The notes beneath the pieces were generated by a model. It had not been told where the DNA came from. It made no database searches and saw nothing but the letters and a program-made list of their open reading frames with translations. From Parelaphostrongylus tenuis (taxonomy: Eukaryota > Nematoda > Chromadorea > Rhabditida > Metastrongylidae), in contig JAHQIW010000876.1 in assembly GCA_019055375.1 (NCBI GenBank), forward strand, positions 1-64,000: a stretch of DNA of 64,000 nt, given 5' to 3'. Shown here piece after piece: positions 21,901 to 36,900 of this stretch. Both the position numbers and the translations under genes were made by a program. The first letter of the stretch is position 1. Each line of letters opens with the position of its first letter.

Positions 21901-24900
21901 ATACTTCAACATCTTTATCTGTCAGCCACCAACCTTCAATGGGTTTGGTCGGATTTGCGATTTCGCCTTATAAGCCCAATTGAACTGACAACCATTGTAA
22001 TACACATACTTGAAATTTCTAGTATTTTACTGCGTTTTTCGCAGTGTTATGTTGTTCCGTATGTCCCTAAGAGAATCTAGTGGTGAGCAAAAATACGACC
22101 TCATACGGGAGTCAAACCCGCGTATCATCCATACCGGGAACGGGCACTACACCACCGGTATAAATGAAACGCGGGTTCGACTCCCGTTCAAGGTCGTATC
22201 TTTGTTCACCACTCAATTCTCTTAAAGGTATATGAAACAACATAATACTACGAAAAACGCAGTAAAAACACTAGAAATTTCAGGTAAAATTTTAAATTTT
22301 TGGGACTATACAGTAATGAACCTACTAGAAATTTCTGTAAACTTACTTCAAGTTGAAAGAACGCCTAGTTGTCCAAAAGTTCCCACTTTTTATTACGATT
22401 TGTGCGAACTGCAGTTACATTCTGAGTGCACTCGTGTTTCCTTGCCTCCTTCAACCAGAAGAGTACTTTCACCAGATTATTAGGAGTCATTCTAAATGAT
22501 TTCAAAAAAAGAATGCTAAAAGCCCAAGCAAGATTGGTACGCCAGGGCCATATACCGGGTTTCGGAGGTCTCGCCCTCCTCATCAGTAACCCACACCCCA
22601 CGTTAAGCCCTGAATTGTATTGTATATATTAGTAATCAATCAATAGCTTGAGAATTGGAGATTTTTATACTGGCTTGGGTTACACAAGAGCCTTTTATTG
22701 CGCTTATTGCGCTGTAATTGGTGAAAAGAGGACCACGTTTTGCTTTTGGACTGGATGTTCCGTGTTTTGAACTTTACACTGTGGCTTTTGGCTTTAATAC
22801 AATTAAGTTTTGATTTTCGAGCAATTATATTGTTGCAACATGATAAACTACTTATTGGAGAAACGTATTCTTAGCATGGAGAATGACGTGTCTCAGAATA
22901 CCTTATCTATCTATTTGAAAGGTACAATCTTGGTAAATTCATACTTCCAGCCCTTATTGTGCATTTTATCGCATATTTTATGTGAAATTAATTCGAAAAC
23001 ACATTTAACAATGTGAAATCCGTAGAAGGAACATGTATGGAGAGAGTTCTATTATGCAGCCACATTAAGCAGCGACAGAACTCGCACTGATCAAATTTGG
23101 ATGCACTTCCTCGAAAGTACACTTACAGTGTGCCTCCTGCTTTACGGTAGACTATTAGTAATCATTCAACAGCTAATAAATAGAGATTCCAGCACAAATC
23201 ATGATTTATGGAAAGGCTTTTTCAGTGCGTAAAATCAAGAGGAAAAAAAATACGGGTTGCTTTCGGGATAATTAGTTTATTATACCTTTAATTCGAGTGC
23301 TTTGTTTAGACCATGCTCAAATTTCAATATATCTTTCATTATCATTTGATCCAACATGTCATGTGGTCTGGTAAGGGCTCTTGTACAGCCCGAGCCACGT
23401 GTTTCGTCCCTACAGACTCATCAGCCGGGCAGAACCCGTCGTCTGTCGATCGTTTTATAGTCAGTTCTCTCAGGAGCCTTACACTCCTTATAGAGAGTTA
23501 TCGACGACGTACTCTTTACACTCTATGTCAAATGAAAGCCCTTACCAGACCACATGACATGTTGGCTCAAATAATGATGAAAGGATATATTAAAATTTGA
23601 GCGTGGTCTAAACAAAGCACTCGAGATAAAGGTATAATTGTGATAAAAGTACCAGCTAATGAGCAATCGAGTGCACAACACTCTGTGTTAGGTGAATGTT
23701 TCACTTGAATTAGTTCATTGTTTAGACTTTACCGACGGTTCTGTTGGCAGTTATATAGTGAGATTTAGATTTGTGGAATATTTCACTATCACGAGAAAGC
23801 GACATTTTATCAAGAAAAAGCTTTAGCTTCATTGCCCCTCACCTCACTTGGTCACTTCTCCTACTAGAGCTACAAAAATGAATTCTCTTCCAATTCTTAC
23901 TACTCATTTCTGTCATACATCTTGTGAGAATCAGATCGTCTTTTCCCACTCATCGTCCCTCTCATCGCCACAGATTTTTGTCTGCTCCACAATAAATTTC
24001 AAAAGAGGGGATGTGTGCAATTTGTAAAAGTTTACTGGTTTCCTGCTCCTGAGCATTACGTCGCTTTTAACACCTCCCGCCGTCAGTAAAGAGTAGGGTA
24101 AGATCTTGGGTGATAATACCTTCTTTGACGACTCATCGATTATCGCATCATCAGAGCTTCTCGAATTGATTAGAGAGAAGATCATTCAGTGTTGGCTGCA
24201 GTTTCGGAGGCTTTTAATTACTCAAAGCGTGGAAAGATCAAAATTACTTGCAATCTGCTCAGTCCCTAACCTCTAAGAGCGATCCTTCGAAGATAGTGAA
24301 TACCGAGTGATCGAATAGTGAGCTGTGCAGAACGTTGAGGGCACAATTCACCTTACATTTTGCTGATACTTAACCTATTGTTGGAAATAGCCATCTAGAC
24401 GCAAAATGCTTCTCGCTCAGAGATGTTCGGTAACGAAAACATCCAACTCCTCCTCGCATCCGTGAACTATGATTGATTCGTAGAAATTAACAAGGCCTAT
24501 GTGTGAAAAAGGATCAATTCTATCTATATCTAACAAAAGAGTAGGAGATTCAAACTTTTGTTCGATGAAGTCACGTGGAAGTCGAAACAAATCATACGGT
24601 GAAGAGATTACTCCCATTAGTGAAAACGATACCCATCGGAAGCAGTTGGGCAACAAAGATGTCTCAGTTTTACTGTTGGACGTCTGCAACCACATGGATG
24701 TTGTCACATTTGAGTTGTTAGGAGAGATGGAAATCTGATCGGGAGCGTGAAGTCGTCTTGGGCAATCAACCAACAGGAATACGTAGTGCGCGTAAACGGT
24801 TCGAATGTGCAGTGTCAAAATCACCGCAATAAAATGTGATAATAGAACAGAATAAACGCGAATAATAAAAGTTAATTCATAAAACTGTAAAAAGAAGTGT

Positions 24901-27900
24901 TTTTGCAATTCAAATACGTTTTTATTCCGGGCGTGTACTGATAACAGAGAAATTATTGACTATTATTGATGAAATGGCATCGTATGAAGTGTGCAGCATC
25001 ATTTTTGGCAAACAACTGATCGAATCTCATTTCTCGTTATTATTATTTGAGCCAGCATGCCATGTGATCTGTTAAATGGGCTGACTTGTAGAGCCCGATA
25101 TACGTGTTTCGACCTTGACGGTCTCATCAGTCGGGCGGTACCCTTCGTCTTAGGCCAATACTCTCGGGAGCTCAGTCCCCTATACTGATTGTGGGCGACA
25201 ACGAACATATTACACTTTTTGTCGGGTGGAATTATCTTCAAACACTCAATTAGACAGACCGCATGACATGTTGGCTCAAATAATAATAACGAGATATGTT
25301 GAAATTTGAATGTGGTCTTAAGAAAGCACTCGAAACGAAAGGTGTGATATACTGAAGATACTAGCCATGAGCAATCGAGTGTACAACATTGTGTGTTTGG
25401 TAAAAATTTCACCGGACATAGAGTGTCAAATGTTTGTCTTCTTCTACTCTTATCATAGAAGACTGGGCTCCCGAGAGGATTGGCAAAAGACGAAGGGTAC
25501 CGCCCGACTGATGAGACGTCAATGTCGAAACACGTGTATGGGGCTCTATAAGTAAGCCCATTCAACAGACCGTATGACATGTTGGCTCAAATAATGATAA
25601 CGAGATATGTTGAAATTTGAACGTGGTCTTAAGAAAACACTCAAAACGAAAGGTACGACCTCACATTATTAGTCACTGTCATGACTTTGAGGTATTTTAT
25701 GAAATGAAATAGAATCAAAACTTAAAAATTTTTATCGTAATTTTTGATCTCAAAATAACAAATTGAAAAAGAGAATAATTGTCCGAATTTTATTCATTTT
25801 TGACAAAGAGTAAGAACGGGGACTTATCAGCATGAAAAATATAAGATAAATATGACTGAAATATAAATGAATATGCAGACAGCATAGAAATGTTCAATAA
25901 CAGCCTGAAACATCACGTTTTTCGACTATGTGGCTTTTTCCTTAAAATCGGGGTTTTAGGAGGAAGCACCGACATTGTTTCTGCCACAAAAAGCTTTATC
26001 GATGTCTCTTTTACCATATTTACCGTTTGCTGGCATGAAATTCCCTTTAGTTACAATTAAAAATCCACATTTTATTAGCAAATTACCACAACGTCATTGT
26101 TGCCGCCGCGTACCGCGTAGGATTTCAACGTCGTTGTCAAGCGGCTAGAAAATTATTATGTTGGTGAAAAAGAAATTGCGGTTTATGCATTGTTGAAGTG
26201 CGTCGTTTGATATTAGAATATGATCTCAAATAAATGTGGTTATACTTTATATCATTGCAATGCGCATTTATCGTTATATCTTCTGTTGCTAAAGACGTAT
26301 TACTTGCTAATTCTTTTATGTCTATTTCATACTATAGACAGGATGATGCTTCATGCAACATTGATTGCGGTTTCGAATCTTGAGTTCAAAACGAGTCATA
26401 ATGCAGCAGTGACAACGCGCAATATCAGTAGCGCATTATTTCTCAAAACTTCCAGCGAACATACTGCACGGGTGGTTCAGGAAGCCTCACTTCAACAGTG
26501 CATAGACCGCAATTACTTTTGCACCAACCTCACCAGAAGTCGCAATCATCAAATCTGTTTCATCTTAAGACTAGACGAGATCTTACCGAATAGTTTAACA
26601 TCGGCCATTCAACCATTCTCGGCATTTGAAGCGATTACAAAAGCTATCGGAGTTACAGCCTCGCTTGAAACCGCCGTTACTTCTGCACCGACCCACTAGA
26701 ATTTCATCATGACGGATTCCAATACTTTGTAAAGCAATTAGTAAAGTCTGTCTTTAGCTGAAACATAGTGGTAAAATTTTGAGATGACCGTCGTTTTCAT
26801 ACCGCTTGGGTGGAAAATAGCTCACATTGGATTTAAGTAATAACAATGAGGATATTTCATGGAAATAATATAGTAACATAAGTCTTTGGTGATTTGGATT
26901 ATATCTATATAGAGTAAAGAAATTCACTGAATCTTTATAGCGCGTGCACATGTCATTGTTCCAGATTTTAAATTGAACGCTTGTCGAGAGTTGTGATCTC
27001 ATCAGTTCTCATAGGCTCAGGCTTAGGCTCTGAGCTTAAGCTTATGCCATATTTGAAATTTTATGGGACCACAACACTTCACGAGCATCTGAAAACAAGA
27101 AAAGTAAGCGTTTCTTTTCAGCGAAACAGTAGAAGAGCCACGAGAAATTCCACTGGGAGCAGCACGACCATCAGAAATACTTGGCCAAGGTGAGTGTGTG
27201 AACGCAAAAAGGTGATTCTCCATAGAGCATCATAAAGATCAGATCTAATGAGGTTGAAAAATTAAAACTAAGATTTATACTTGTGAGCATGAGATTTTTT
27301 CAGAACAAGTCTTCTCATCAGAAATAAAAAATAAAAAATAAAATCTGTGGATAATAATTTTCACTTTTAGCCGTATCCGACATCACCACTCAGTCACGAA
27401 TGTCATTTTTGAAAGCATTCGCTCCACTTGAACGAATCTTACCTAAAGCGGAAGAAATTTCCACTACAGCATCATCTTTATTAACGTCTACAATCGGCGA
27501 TTTAGTTCCGAACTCTACACTTTATGAAGGTTTTCATGCGTTCGGTCTTTCGAATTGATTTTTACAAAGTCTTCAAGGTGTTTCATTGTCGGGAAAAAAT
27601 GCCGTTAACTATGGCTCAAATGTAGCAAACTTATTACTATACAGCATTGCTTAAAGTATTAACTTATCTGACAGGGGACGTTTCGTAATAACACAGTGGT
27701 TAGATCCCGTGCAAGATGGGCATTGTCCCTAATATAGCTCCACACCTGGTTAGCCAAGCCTTTCATCCTGCCAAAATCGGCAGATAAGGTGTGAGATTTT
27801 TCCAAACAAAGCTCTCTTCTGTATATGAATACCACTGACCTGTGCAGAAAATGTAGGTTGCATTAAAGCAGTCTCACAAGTCCAGCCTTTCAAATGATAT

Positions 27901-30900
27901 GATCATACGTTTCATGCGAAAAAAACGACATTCCCATCCAAACGATGGAAATTTTCTTTCCAACCTAATGCATTTAAAATTGTACACTGAGTTTTACAGG
28001 TTCGTCATAGTAATGTTTGTAGCAAATATCAATATGTTGAACACTTTTTGTAATGAATATGTAGAAATCCATCTCATCGATTGTTTTAAAACCTCGCCTT
28101 AGACTCATTATAGTCTGTGAAAATATTGAGAACCTTTTCGAGGTGTTACGTCAAAGTCATACATACGTTTCGACGATGTCCCCCGCTCCTTCACTGGCTC
28201 CATGCCACAAACTGAACCCTACTTCACAGCAAAGACTCTCACAGACTTTACTGAATGTTAAACACGAGATATAAGAACAGCCGATGAGATGTATTTCTAG
28301 ATATTCACTACCATAGTCAATACCTATCAAATGAAAAAAATGGTGATGATACACTGTAACGTATTATCACCAAAAACAAATTCTCCTCATCCTTATCATA
28401 AAGTAGGGCTCAGCGTGGGCGCTTATCACTGAAGAAACGTGCGACACCTCGGAAACGTACTTATGGCTCAGGCGTATCAACATTGAAAAGGTCTAAATAT
28501 TCTCAAAGGCTATATCAAGCACTTTTATCTATGGATTATGATGAGCACAAATATCTTTGGCATATCGCCTGAATTCGATCCTTCTCTTATGGTCGCTTCA
28601 ATAATCACTAGATTTGCGGACGTCTTGGAGGAGGAGGCAGAGTTTTCTGAAGTTACACTGTCCAGCAATCAGTGAAGCTTGATGACCACTTGTGATGAAC
28701 ACCAAGGAACGCTGTAACTCGGTTACTCTGAAATTTCAATAGAAATCACGCCCGACTGTCAACAAACATGATAGTTATAACACAGGAATCGTTATGTTGC
28801 ACAATCGCTTCATAGTAACGAAACGCAAGAAGGAGGTATTAGTTTATGACGACATATGGAGATTGGGCAACCTCTATCTAGTCATTACTTTACGCCAAGA
28901 AAGCAGCGTTTCACTGACGCGTCTAGCAAAATGGGCGCAAAGATGCCAACTTTGACGGCTCTCCACGAAGAAAGATCTATTGCCTGTCGTTTTATTGCTA
29001 GCTCGGCTGATCAAAGTTTAATTCAAATAAAAGTCGATAGTGTCTGTAAATATCTCTGTTGGGTAGTACACTTTGGTGCATTTTTCTTCTTCCGAATAAC
29101 TGAAGAGTAGCGTGTTCCGGATTGTCCATTGACCATTCATTCCAACCATATTTGTCCGGCTAGTCAACCTCACTGCATTCACTTTGCGACCTAAGATATT
29201 CTACTCCTACATCGTGACCAAAATTCATATAAACTGTCTCAGTTTTGTATAGGCACAGTCATCTTTCACTGAAGAGGTTTTTCATGTCTTGACAACAGGA
29301 AAATCTTCCCAACTTGTATAAGGCTATATATGAAGTGTTTTCATTCTATGGTTCTTTCTGATCAGAACGGAACAAATGAAAAACCGACCTCATTCGCTTA
29401 GAGGAATTTTTCATGAGTGTCAGTGACTATTCGAAAGCTGAGACCTGAGGCTACAGCACTACGTTGCCAGGTTTACAAAACACCCCGTCAAAACGTTGTA
29501 GCATCCAGATCAAAAAATATCTTTCACACTCGCCTTTCGCCTCAATTTTTATCACGCGTATAATTTGCTGAAAGCCGAAAAGCTTATCAATGTGTAGAGA
29601 AAATCTCAGTATCTTAATCAACCGTTTTATTTCGAGTTTCTTCCAAAACGCTAGAAAATTTCCTAATGAATAACAAAATATTAATCGTCCGGCGTCGCCC
29701 CGTCCCATCCACGGCTCCCTTCCACGTCCCTCGGCTTGTCGGGTAGCTGTAAACAACATTACCAAGAACGTAAAACTCAATCTCATCTTCCCCACTAAAC
29801 CGTATTTCCAGAAGACAAGCACATCGCTAGAATCAATAAACATTACGCTATCAGATGATTATTAATAGTCTAGAGAAACAGCTCTGTCTGGCGAGGGTTA
29901 AAGCACAAATCAAAGAACCAGAGCAGATCAAATGATCAAAAGCTTTTTGAAAAGCGAACACATCCATGAGTTCTTTGAAGATTGTGTTTTAGTTTGAGTA
30001 CAAGCAGTTTGAGGTAGGAGCTTTGTCCAGCTAAATATAATTGAGATGAAAGGAAAAAACACGTAATTTGAAACATGATTTTATTATGTATGTTAAGTGT
30101 TATAAAAGGGTGTTCTGAAAATCGGCGACGTGGGCTGTAGCCTCACATCTCAGCTCTCGAATCGTTACTAACACTTTTGTGAGAAGTTCCTCTTCAGCAA
30201 ATTAGATCAGTTATTCATTCATTCCCTCCTAATCAGAGAGAGCACATTCGATGATATATTTTGTATCCTTTAGGTAGACGATCACTTAATATCAAGCCGA
30301 TAAAGCCTTTAATGCAGTGTGAGTTTGTAAATTTTCACTTACCTCAATTTCAGACCTATTTATATTTTTGGATCATTCTCACATTTTATATCAACTGAAG
30401 CAGTTACCGAATAGGTTCTCATAGGTTGTGGAGTCGCACAGCTTTCGTTTGGTTGTAATTGGTTGTAATCTGTCATTGTACAAGCCGATCTCCATGACTG
30501 ACCACTGCGACCCCAAGGAATACTTGTGTTTGGCTCATAGACTAATGCCTTTTTCAACTGCAATCATGTAAATTATCATGTGATTTGAGTTAGGAATTGT
30601 ATCACCTCTATTCGTTCCGCTCACACGCCAAAGCTGACCACCAAGCTTAGCTCGCTTGCCAACGTAGGAAACATCACGCTTTGCGTGTAGTGCTCCTCAT
30701 TTTAGACATTTTCGGCGGGCGGGTTTACACGGATATCTCACTGTACCGTGATATGGCACTACAGATTGGAAACTATAAGATTAAGCGTTGTGCTTACCTG
30801 TCCGCGGTTACCTCGAATCGTCTCCCATGCCCTCAATACTCACCTAACTGTAGGCTTTGCGCTAATCGCGCACAAGAAAGACAGTAAGTCCATTTTTCGA

Positions 30901-33900
30901 ATTTATGTATACCGCCCTAATCACGCGGTTACCTTTATTATGCGACTACACCTAATTCCCTTGGCTGACACAATGGACAACTTCTGATTTTCTATCCTTC
31001 AAATTTTTGGTTGTCTTACAGTAAACCACATTTGTTCAACGACCAAGGATTTGATGGTTAATAACATGACAGGCTTCAAGCATATTATGCTAAAAGCTAA
31101 TGGCGCTGGTCAGTTTGTGAGCAATACCTTCTGCATACGACTATGAAAGTATGTCTGGATGTTACCAGACTCGCGGTACCCTACTGTTGTATAAAGTCAC
31201 TGCCTCTACTCTCTCGAACTTATATGGTACCAATTCGCCTACTCTAAGTAGATGAAAGGCTTGGTGACCTGGGACGCGAGGTCGGACCAATGACCATTTG
31301 TGTTGCACAGAACTTTAACCACTGTGCCGCACGCGTCGTATGAGTGGCGTATATGCTATTACTTCCTACACGCTACTATGTTCCATCAGGTGATTATGAT
31401 TCATTGCAGCGACTCATTAAAATAACAACCAATCGTCTGCAAATTAGCACTCTGCAAACTCTTCAACCCTTTGGGTACTGCAGGCACACAGCGGTAGCCC
31501 CAACCCCATCGCCATAGGTTGCGACGAGCAGTCAGTGATGCAGAGAATTTTTACCACGGTCCTTCACAGCAGACTTTTGATGTCGATTATCGTTGATGGT
31601 TCTTCCTTGTGCTTGAATGTTACAGCAAAAAAAAAAAACGCTCAGTTATTAACAATTTACTACTTTTGTTACGATAGAAATTGTTGAATAAATTGCTCAA
31701 ATTAGTAAATTACTTATGATATGGTGTTAAGATATGAGATATGGTGCGATATGCTAATAGTATGGTGCGTACGTAACTGAAAGGAAGAATCAAACGAACT
31801 TCTGTGAAGCGTCTTGACAGGGGACCGAATCAGCAGCCTTCTGGACGGCTGCCACCCTTAAACTCTTGGCACAATGGTTTGCTCGCGGCTCGCGCAACGG
31901 GTAGCGCCCTGTCCCTGTCGTACACAAAATTCAAAGAGAACTTTCTTGATGCAGAACTGCGATTTTCCAGATGACGCTTGATAGGACATTTGAACTAAAT
32001 GAGCTATTGTCTGATTACGGAGATGCATAGGAGAGTTTGTGGGCGAGATAGAGCATTAGAAACAAAAAACCTCGTCGGCGACATGTTAATATCCTCCATC
32101 TTCAGCTCTTCAGACACGAAACTGCGATGCTGCCTGGTTTGAGACATTCATATGAGTATCTTTCAAAAACTGCGCACAACTTTCTCTTTTGCTATTTGGT
32201 TGAATAAAACAAGGAACTTGTGTTTTAGATGTCACTAACTCATCTTCGGAAATTCGCCATGCTCCTAAATTAGATAGTGGTGCTCCCCACATACTCGGAT
32301 AACTCCATAAAATCATCAAAGCCGGTCGACGTTAAAGTTGGTTTTCACTGTTTTTTTTTTATGAAATAAAACGTCTGATAAGCTTAAAGTTCTTCTACCA
32401 TATCACTTCATTGTACTACTGCTTAGTGTTTGACGTCTTTTTTTCGAAAATCACTTATGAATACAGAATTTTAAGGTGCATCGCAAGATTACACCCATCT
32501 CTTCTATTGAAAAAAGACCTCTTATAATTATCTTTAAATTTTTGCCCTTTGTTGCCTGGAATTGAACGTTTCTCTTCTTTCAATATTATATTGGCTTCTC
32601 TTGATTGAATAATCATTACTGTCATCACACAGATTTTTTATTCTTTGATCATGATTCACTACAGTCTCCAAAAGCTGATGTAAATATAAAGGGGCCGCTT
32701 TAAGCATAATTGTTTGGATTAAAGTATTAGTTTCTATTTGTAAAGTTTGAATAGTACAGTTTTTTGCGAAGTCCACATGTTTATAGTCAAAGCGAGGAAC
32801 ACAGTAAGATAAGTACTCGCCTGTTAGCACACTGAAGAGTTAGGCGTCGCATCTATTAAGATTGAATCTCTAGACATTCGTAGAAAGCTTTTCAAAGTGC
32901 CTCTTAATTTGAAAATGCTTTCTCCTAAAGTATCTTAAAAAGTATCTCCTAAACCTTCCTCCTATATCTATTCGTGAGGTTGATGAGCTGAAATGATGGT
33001 AAAAGTTCCACATTGAAGCTCTTCTATTTTGTAGAAATTGATGAAATGCGTTTCTATGTTTCAATGTTGGACCAATCCATTGACTAATAACAGCTGTCTT
33101 GCGACTAATTTCTGAGTCCTTGCCTCAGAATATGTCCAATGTCGTTCGCCTTTCATATTTTCACTTTTGCTCAGAATTTCTCAATAACCCACACCATCCG
33201 CTAACACAAAAGCAAAGAAACTTTTTGTTCTTAGGCTACAAGCTCATCTTACATATGAGTGCTAATGAACTGTGAAAAAATGCGTACCGTTTTGACTCTT
33301 CAATATGATTTTTGCAATACTTCGTTACCAAAAGAAGACGGAACTAGTGAACAAAGTATTCTCCATCAACCCCAATGAACTTCCTGCCACTTTCCGGGTA
33401 GAGAGTTCGATGTCTCGATTGTAGAAATAACGTCATTGAGCGAATCTCTTCAATCATCTCAAGAACAGCTTGAACGATCAACTTCCTGTGGAGCTAATGG
33501 GCGAGCGTTCCGCTAATGTATGATCCTGAAATCTCCGCTAGGTCTTCGGATAGTCAGTTTTACTATGGGTCTACTTGAAAAACACTTGAATTTTTAAAAC
33601 TAGTGACACTCCTTGACTTCCCATGAATTTTCCGTAAGAACATCTAAATCCACCCATCTCACGAGGGAAAAAAATTTCAAGAAAGACATTCCTCAGTTCA
33701 ACACTGCCTAACCGACGATGTTAGTTTAGTCATTACACCATTGCGTCGTTCTTCCTAGTCATGCAAAGTAATGAACAACTAACGATGATCCAGTTTTGGG
33801 GAACTAGTAAGAATGCTTATAGACTGATCTTGTAATGACAATCAAAAGTAACACGTTTTCTATAGAAAGTATCCGAAACAATAATGTTAACTGTGGTAGA

Positions 33901-36900
33901 AAGCAGTGACCGTTTTTCCACTGTAGTCTTTTACGAAGCATATCCATCCCCATGATGTTATCTTAGAATGATGAATAAAATCTACTTATACCTTTCGTTC
34001 CGAGTGTTTCCTTATGACCACTCTCAAATTTCAACATATCTCGCAACTATTATTTGAGCTAAATTTCACGTGTGTCTGTTTTAAGGGCTGACTTATAGAG
34101 TCCGATACACGTGCTTCGATCTTGACAGTTTCATTAGTCAGGCGGTACTCTTCGCCTTTTACCAATCCTCTCGGGCGTTCAGTCTTCTATACTAGGAGTA
34201 GGCGACAACTAACATTTTGCACCGTCCACGCTCTATAAGTCAGCCGTGCCCAGAGCAAACTAGGCCTAACTGGTTGCGTCGTTCAATAGGCCTATATATG
34301 TTACCGTGTAGAACAATATATAATCAGTCACCTCTACGGAACTTAATCGAGTCAAACATTCAAGAAATTAATCACTCCAGAACATATCATTTTCTATGTA
34401 CTTATTAAGCTTATTCGTGACAGTATTATTCATATTTTTGATGCAAAGAAATTCTAGTCCGTTGGCGATACTGTTAATGTTCCGTCGCCCAACAATCCCA
34501 AACCAATCTACTCACTGGAACAAAATCCTCTAATCAAACTCGCGTCCACCTTTCTCCGAGGTATCAAGAAACGTCTCAGATTTTCCTCTTTCTTTCGGCA
34601 AACTTCTTTATATTCAGTTTTTGCACTCACAAAAGTATCCTAGTCCTTGAGGTATTCAAATCTCTAAAACAACTAGCCTGAGCGCGGTCATTTATTCTTG
34701 TCAAATTTTACTTAATGAGATTCCTCAGGTGCAACACAACAAATACAACAGTCGAGTCCACAACAGCCCGTTGCTGATAAACCGGGCAACAACGAGGTGG
34801 CTCTTTCCAATAAGATATCCTATTTCTATTAGGTTTTCATGGATTTTTTAACTAATACTCTCAAGATCGTTGTTTTTAGGAGAGCTTTTCGATATCGGTG
34901 GTCTCAAAGATTATGTACCCGGTGCTAATAATAATTTTGGACTTCGCAAAGGACCAGGTCTAGCTATGTCATTGGAGAAATGAAATCGAAATTCTGTAGC
35001 GTATGAACATGACAAGGAAAGCTGTTCAAAATACTATTTCTCATCTGATTTCCCTGGACGCAGTTTAGATCCTCACAGCTTCCTGCGGTAATCCTCTCAA
35101 ATAAAAATCTCATATAAAATTTTCATAATTGTTCAGAGATTAAGCTCATCTATAGATAAACTCTGACGTCGAATATTCACACTGTGGAGTAGGATAGTGT
35201 GGACTTGTCGCGACTGAGGGTGTTTGCGCATTTCATTAGCTGCACCTATCACGCGCCACCGCGGGTCATTTTGAAGGCGAAGTATGCATTTAGTCACTTC
35301 AAATGAAGCTACAAATCGAAGACGACTGCATGGCGTATCCCTTAGGAATTGATCATTGCTGAGAGCTTTATCCTTCAGTCTACTTCATGTATTGTAAAAT
35401 TATTAACTGATATGGTGAACTCCGCAGCTTCAATTCAATGAATAGTTATTATTTTCCACTTTTCATTCATTCTAATTATTGTAGGCTGTCTACCGTTTCT
35501 CTCCGAGTTTATGCAAGTGGCATACGGTAACTGCCAGAAGGTGGCCGACGAAAAGGCTTTCGATGCGTGGGGTGATGAATTGAAGAGCGCAATATATACG
35601 GGACAAATCGACCTTCTCAAAGCAGGGTTAGTTTTCTACTCATAATATCTATTTGTAATGTTGAAATAGCCGTTTTGATCTTAGTCCGTATACCATACTA
35701 GAACAATTTATTGCTAGCCGTGTGGAAAGGAAATGTGCATGAATGTTGACAAAATAATGGAAGAATGAGGCATTCAGGAATTCGGATGCTTTTCATTTCT
35801 CTCCATCTTATCCTCTTTTCCTTTCATTAAGGTTGTCGGTTCCTTCTGATTCACGAGGAGACAAACGATTTAACCTGGTCTAGAGGAACTTTTCACAGGG
35901 GTCTTAGCAGTCATTCGAAAGATGAGAGTTGATACTACAGCCCCACGTCGCGTTTTCGAAAAAGTCTTTTTTGGCGTCGCTACAGGAAGAGATTTCTTGG
36001 ATTCAGACAGCATATTTCTCGCCGGAACAGAGCTCTTTCTTTAGACTATTAGTAATCATTCGATGGCGCAATCGGATTTGATTCCGATGCTGAGCTTATA
36101 TCCTGAAGACACCGTGTCTCCGAAATCGTAGCAGGTAAAATAAGCCGCAGGGCAGCCTGAATGGTAATAAGTCGGATTCCCGCGTAGGAGTAACCGGGTC
36201 CTGCGCGAATTCACGTAGGCGCTGGCTGCGGCAGGACAGTGAACTGTAACGCAATCATCGATTATCGAGCCTATGAACGCGTAGAGAAGTATCGCATCAG
36301 CAAGTTCACGTGACCGCCCACACCCACATCGCGGCATATATTTGCTCTAGATCGTCCTTTTTCTCACGTCGAATTCAACTTATTTTACCGCTGCGTTGCA
36401 GGGAAAACGGTCTTTTTCAGGATGTCAGCACAGCATTGGCATCAGGAAGCACTACGCTATCTTATGGTTACCAATAGGCCAAAGAAAGGACTCTGTCAGG
36501 CGAGAAATATGCGCTAGTTTTAGCGGAGCTACGACGTTTCAAAAGGGTCTTTTCAAAAACCGGCGAAGTGGGACCGTAGCCCCAAGTCTCAGCTTTCGAA
36601 TGGTTACTAGCACTCCTATGAAAATTCGTCTCCAGCGAATAAAGGTCGGTTTTTCAGTTGTCCATATATAATTATGAAGAACAAGTTGTCTTACATATCG
36701 CTTCACAGGAACCATTCATCTCGGTCTCTGAGTAGTGGCCCAAAAATTATTACCTGCAACACACCTGTCTGACTTGTTTATTCAGCCTTCCTATGGAAGC
36801 AACCTGTTTGCTTCAATTAAAGATCTTACAGATTTGATAGCTTTTTTTGTTTACTGCTATTCCACAGTATGTACGTGTCATCAAGAATTGCCATCTTGAC

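Noticed and set aside
23931..24185. TRPM-like channel segment
   Set aside because: The resemblance rests on about 18 residues, with no membrane-span exons nearby.
30347..30420. Plus-strand exon after ATTTCAG reading LFIFLDHSHILYQL
   Set aside because: Its outgoing phase does not fit the next exon of the seven-exon gene, and the minus-strand exon there is better supported.
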